Positions 62,101 to 64,000 of a stretch of 64,000 nt of DNA are shown piece after piece. The notes below the pieces were generated by a model that was given only the letters and a program-made list of their open reading frames with translations, was not told where the DNA came from and did not search any database. The position numbers and the translations under genes were made by a program. Numbering within the stretch: position 1 is the stretch's first letter; each line of letters starts with the position of its first letter. The DNA lies in contig OX387197.1 of assembly GCA_947561715.1 (NCBI GenBank), positions 26,562,266 through 26,626,265 on the forward strand, in the 5' to 3' direction. The stretch comes from Ascidia mentula (Eukaryota; Chordata; Ascidiacea; Phlebobranchia; Ascidiidae).

Positions 62101-64000
62101 TTTTCACAAAATCAACCTCAATATTTGGGTAGTTTTTCAGCTACATGTACAACAGCACCCTCTACCAATTTACTGCCTGACTAATAGCCCTGAAAAACAA
62201 ACTAAAACTGCCCCAAACACGCTGAAAATCGCCCTGGCAACAGCCTGTTCATCTGCGCTCATTCAACCAAAACACTGGCGCCCATGCATGACCCATTGCA
62301 TTGTTACACACAATTTTACTCTGTTACGCAGGAGTTCGAGAAGGGCAATTCCCAACCGGGAAAGTCTTTTCCATAGAAATACAGAGATGCGGCCTTAAGA
62401 CAGCACATTGGGGGGTTTTGCAAAGGCTAACTGCTAAATTGTCAGTCCTATGGGGTGTACAAACAGCCCCGGTGGGGCCCCAAGACAATTACAAGACATC
62501 TAATTCTTCATGAATTGTGTAGAGGAGGGTTGGTGGCTTCACTTAATCGCAAATGGAGGTAACTTTCTCTGATTCATTTTTTCACAAAACAAACCTACAC
62601 TTTTTTCTGCTTTTTTGACCAAAATAATGGCCAACAGAGGGTCAAAATGCCCCCGGGGGAGCAGTTTAAGTAGTTATTTTGATTATAAATTTGGCCACAA
62701 TTCCTTGCCAAGGGTCCGCACTAACAGAAAATCACAAATTGAACATACTTTCTCTGATTCATTTTTTCACAAAATCAACCTCAATATTTGGGTAGTTTTT
62801 CAGCTACATGTACAACAGCACCCTCTACCAATTTACTGCCTGACTAATAGCCCTGAAAAACAAACTAAAACTGCCCCAAACACGCTGAAAATCGCCCTGG
62901 CAACAGCCTGTTCATCTGCGCTCATTCAACCAAAACACTGGCGCCCATGCATGACCCATTGCATTGTTACACACAATTTTACTCTGTTACGCAGGAGTTC
63001 GAGAAGGGCAATTCCCAACCGGGAAAGTCTTTTCCATAGAAATACAGAGATGCGGCCTTAAGACAGCACATTGGGGGGTTTTGCAAAGGCTAACTGCTAA
63101 ATTGTCAGTCCTATGGGGTGTACAAACAGCCCCGGTGGGGCCCCAAGACAATTACAAGACATCTAATTCTTCATGAATTGTGTAGAGGAGGGTTGGTGGC
63201 TTCACTTAATCGCAAATGGAGGTAACTTTCTCTGATTCATTTTTTCACAAAACAAACCTACACTTTTTTCTGCTTTTTTGACCAAAATAATGGCCAACAG
63301 AGGGTCAAAATGCCCCCGGGGGAGCAGTTTAAGTAGTTATTTTGATTATAAATTTGGCCACAATTCCTTGCCAAGGGTCCGCACTAACAGAAAATCACAA
63401 ATTGAACATACTTTCTCTGATTCATTTTTTCACAAAATCAACCTCAATATTTGGGTAGTTTTTCAGCTACATGTACAACAGCACCCTCTACCAATTTACT
63501 GCCTGACTAATAGCCCTGAAAAACAAACTAAAACTGCCCCAAACACGCTGAAAATCGCCCTGGCAACAGCCTGTTCATCTGCGCTCATTCAACCAAAACA
63601 CTGGCGCCCATGCATGACCCATTGCATTGTTACACACAATTTTACTCTGTTACGCAGGAGTTCGAGAAGGGCAATTCCCAACCGGGAAAGTCTTTTCCAT
63701 AGAAATACAGAGATGCGGCCTTAAGACAGCACATTGGGGGGTTTTGCAAAGGCTAACTGCTAAATTGTCAGTCCTATGGGGTGTACAAACAGCCCCGGTG
63801 GGGCCCCAAGACAATTACAAGACATCTAATTCTTCATGAATTGTGTAGAGGAGGGTTGGTGGCTTCACTTAATCGCAAATGGAGGTAACTTTCTCTGATT
63901 CATTTTTTCACAAAACAAACCTACACTTTTTTCTGCTTTTTTGACCAAAATAATGGCCAACAGAGGGTCAAAATGCCCCCGGGGGAGCAGTTTAAGTAGT
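41179..64000 (+). repeat. 663-bp tandem satellite, 34.4 copies
   Basis: Each unit starts TTAAGACAGCACATTGG and ends AGAGATGCGGCC, with a period of exactly 663. There are 34 full units and a 280-base partial unit that runs off the window. The units read as identical. Inside a unit, ACTTTCTCTGATTCATTTTT with TCACAAAA occurs twice, about 185 bp apart. There are also GC-rich palindromic spots (CCCCCGGGGG, GGGGCCCC). Open frames of 148 and 70 codons recur in every unit, but they lack any domain, and the longer one starts at TTG. I regard it as non-coding satellite DNA. Confidence 0.95.

Noticed and set aside
41179..64000. CRISPR-like array
   Set aside because: The units are 663 bp, contiguous and have no unique spacers, and the host is eukaryotic.

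Overview
This is eukaryotic DNA, most likely from a solitary ascidian such as Ciona. The evidence is compact multi-exon genes with short GT-AG introns, AT-rich spacers, TATA and AATAAA signals, a chordate-type ZO-1 first PDZ domain, and Penelope-like and LTR-type transposon remains. The species call is inference. All gene models below were built by hand from reading frames, splice sites and intron phase. The cDNA lengths close in frame in every intact model.

Layout. From 23 to 2006 (minus strand) lies a cytosolic sulfotransferase gene. From 4680 to 7329 (minus) lies a six-exon gene for a secreted, low-complexity protein with Ala-Ser tracts and Cys/Pro/Tyr/Arg repeats, with a clear TATA box and poly(A) signal. 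From 9091 to 26450 (minus) lies a head-to-tail array of five intact six-exon genes, called A to E here. Each encodes a type I membrane protein with a signal peptide, a domain that reads as a mannose-6-phosphate-receptor-homology (MRH) domain, a Thr-rich stalk, one transmembrane helix and a variable tail. All five share intron phases 2-0-2-0-1. Gene C has lost two of the four expected sugar-binding residues.

From 26451 to 37238 I recognise no host gene. This stretch holds a Penelope-like element remnant inside an inverted repeat (28470-28945) and a 2.5-kb element bounded by two apparently identical 461-bp direct repeats with LTR features (32529-35050). On the plus strand at 37240 a ZO-1/TJP gene begins. 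Its first PDZ domain is readable over three exons before it is cut off at about 38796. There it joins a 2.2-kb segmental copy of the gene C/D region (38797-41014), which carries a frameshifted MRH pseudogene and an orphan last exon. After a short transition, the rest of the window (41179-64000) is a 663-bp tandem repeat in 34.4 apparently identical copies.

The most interesting system is the MRH receptor array: a CD-MPR-sized receptor family expanded in tandem, diversified in stalk and tail, and still producing dead and partial copies next to a satellite. Shared upstream blocks with HNF1-like GTTAATTATT and TCAAAGA motifs suggest that at least part of the family is co-regulated.
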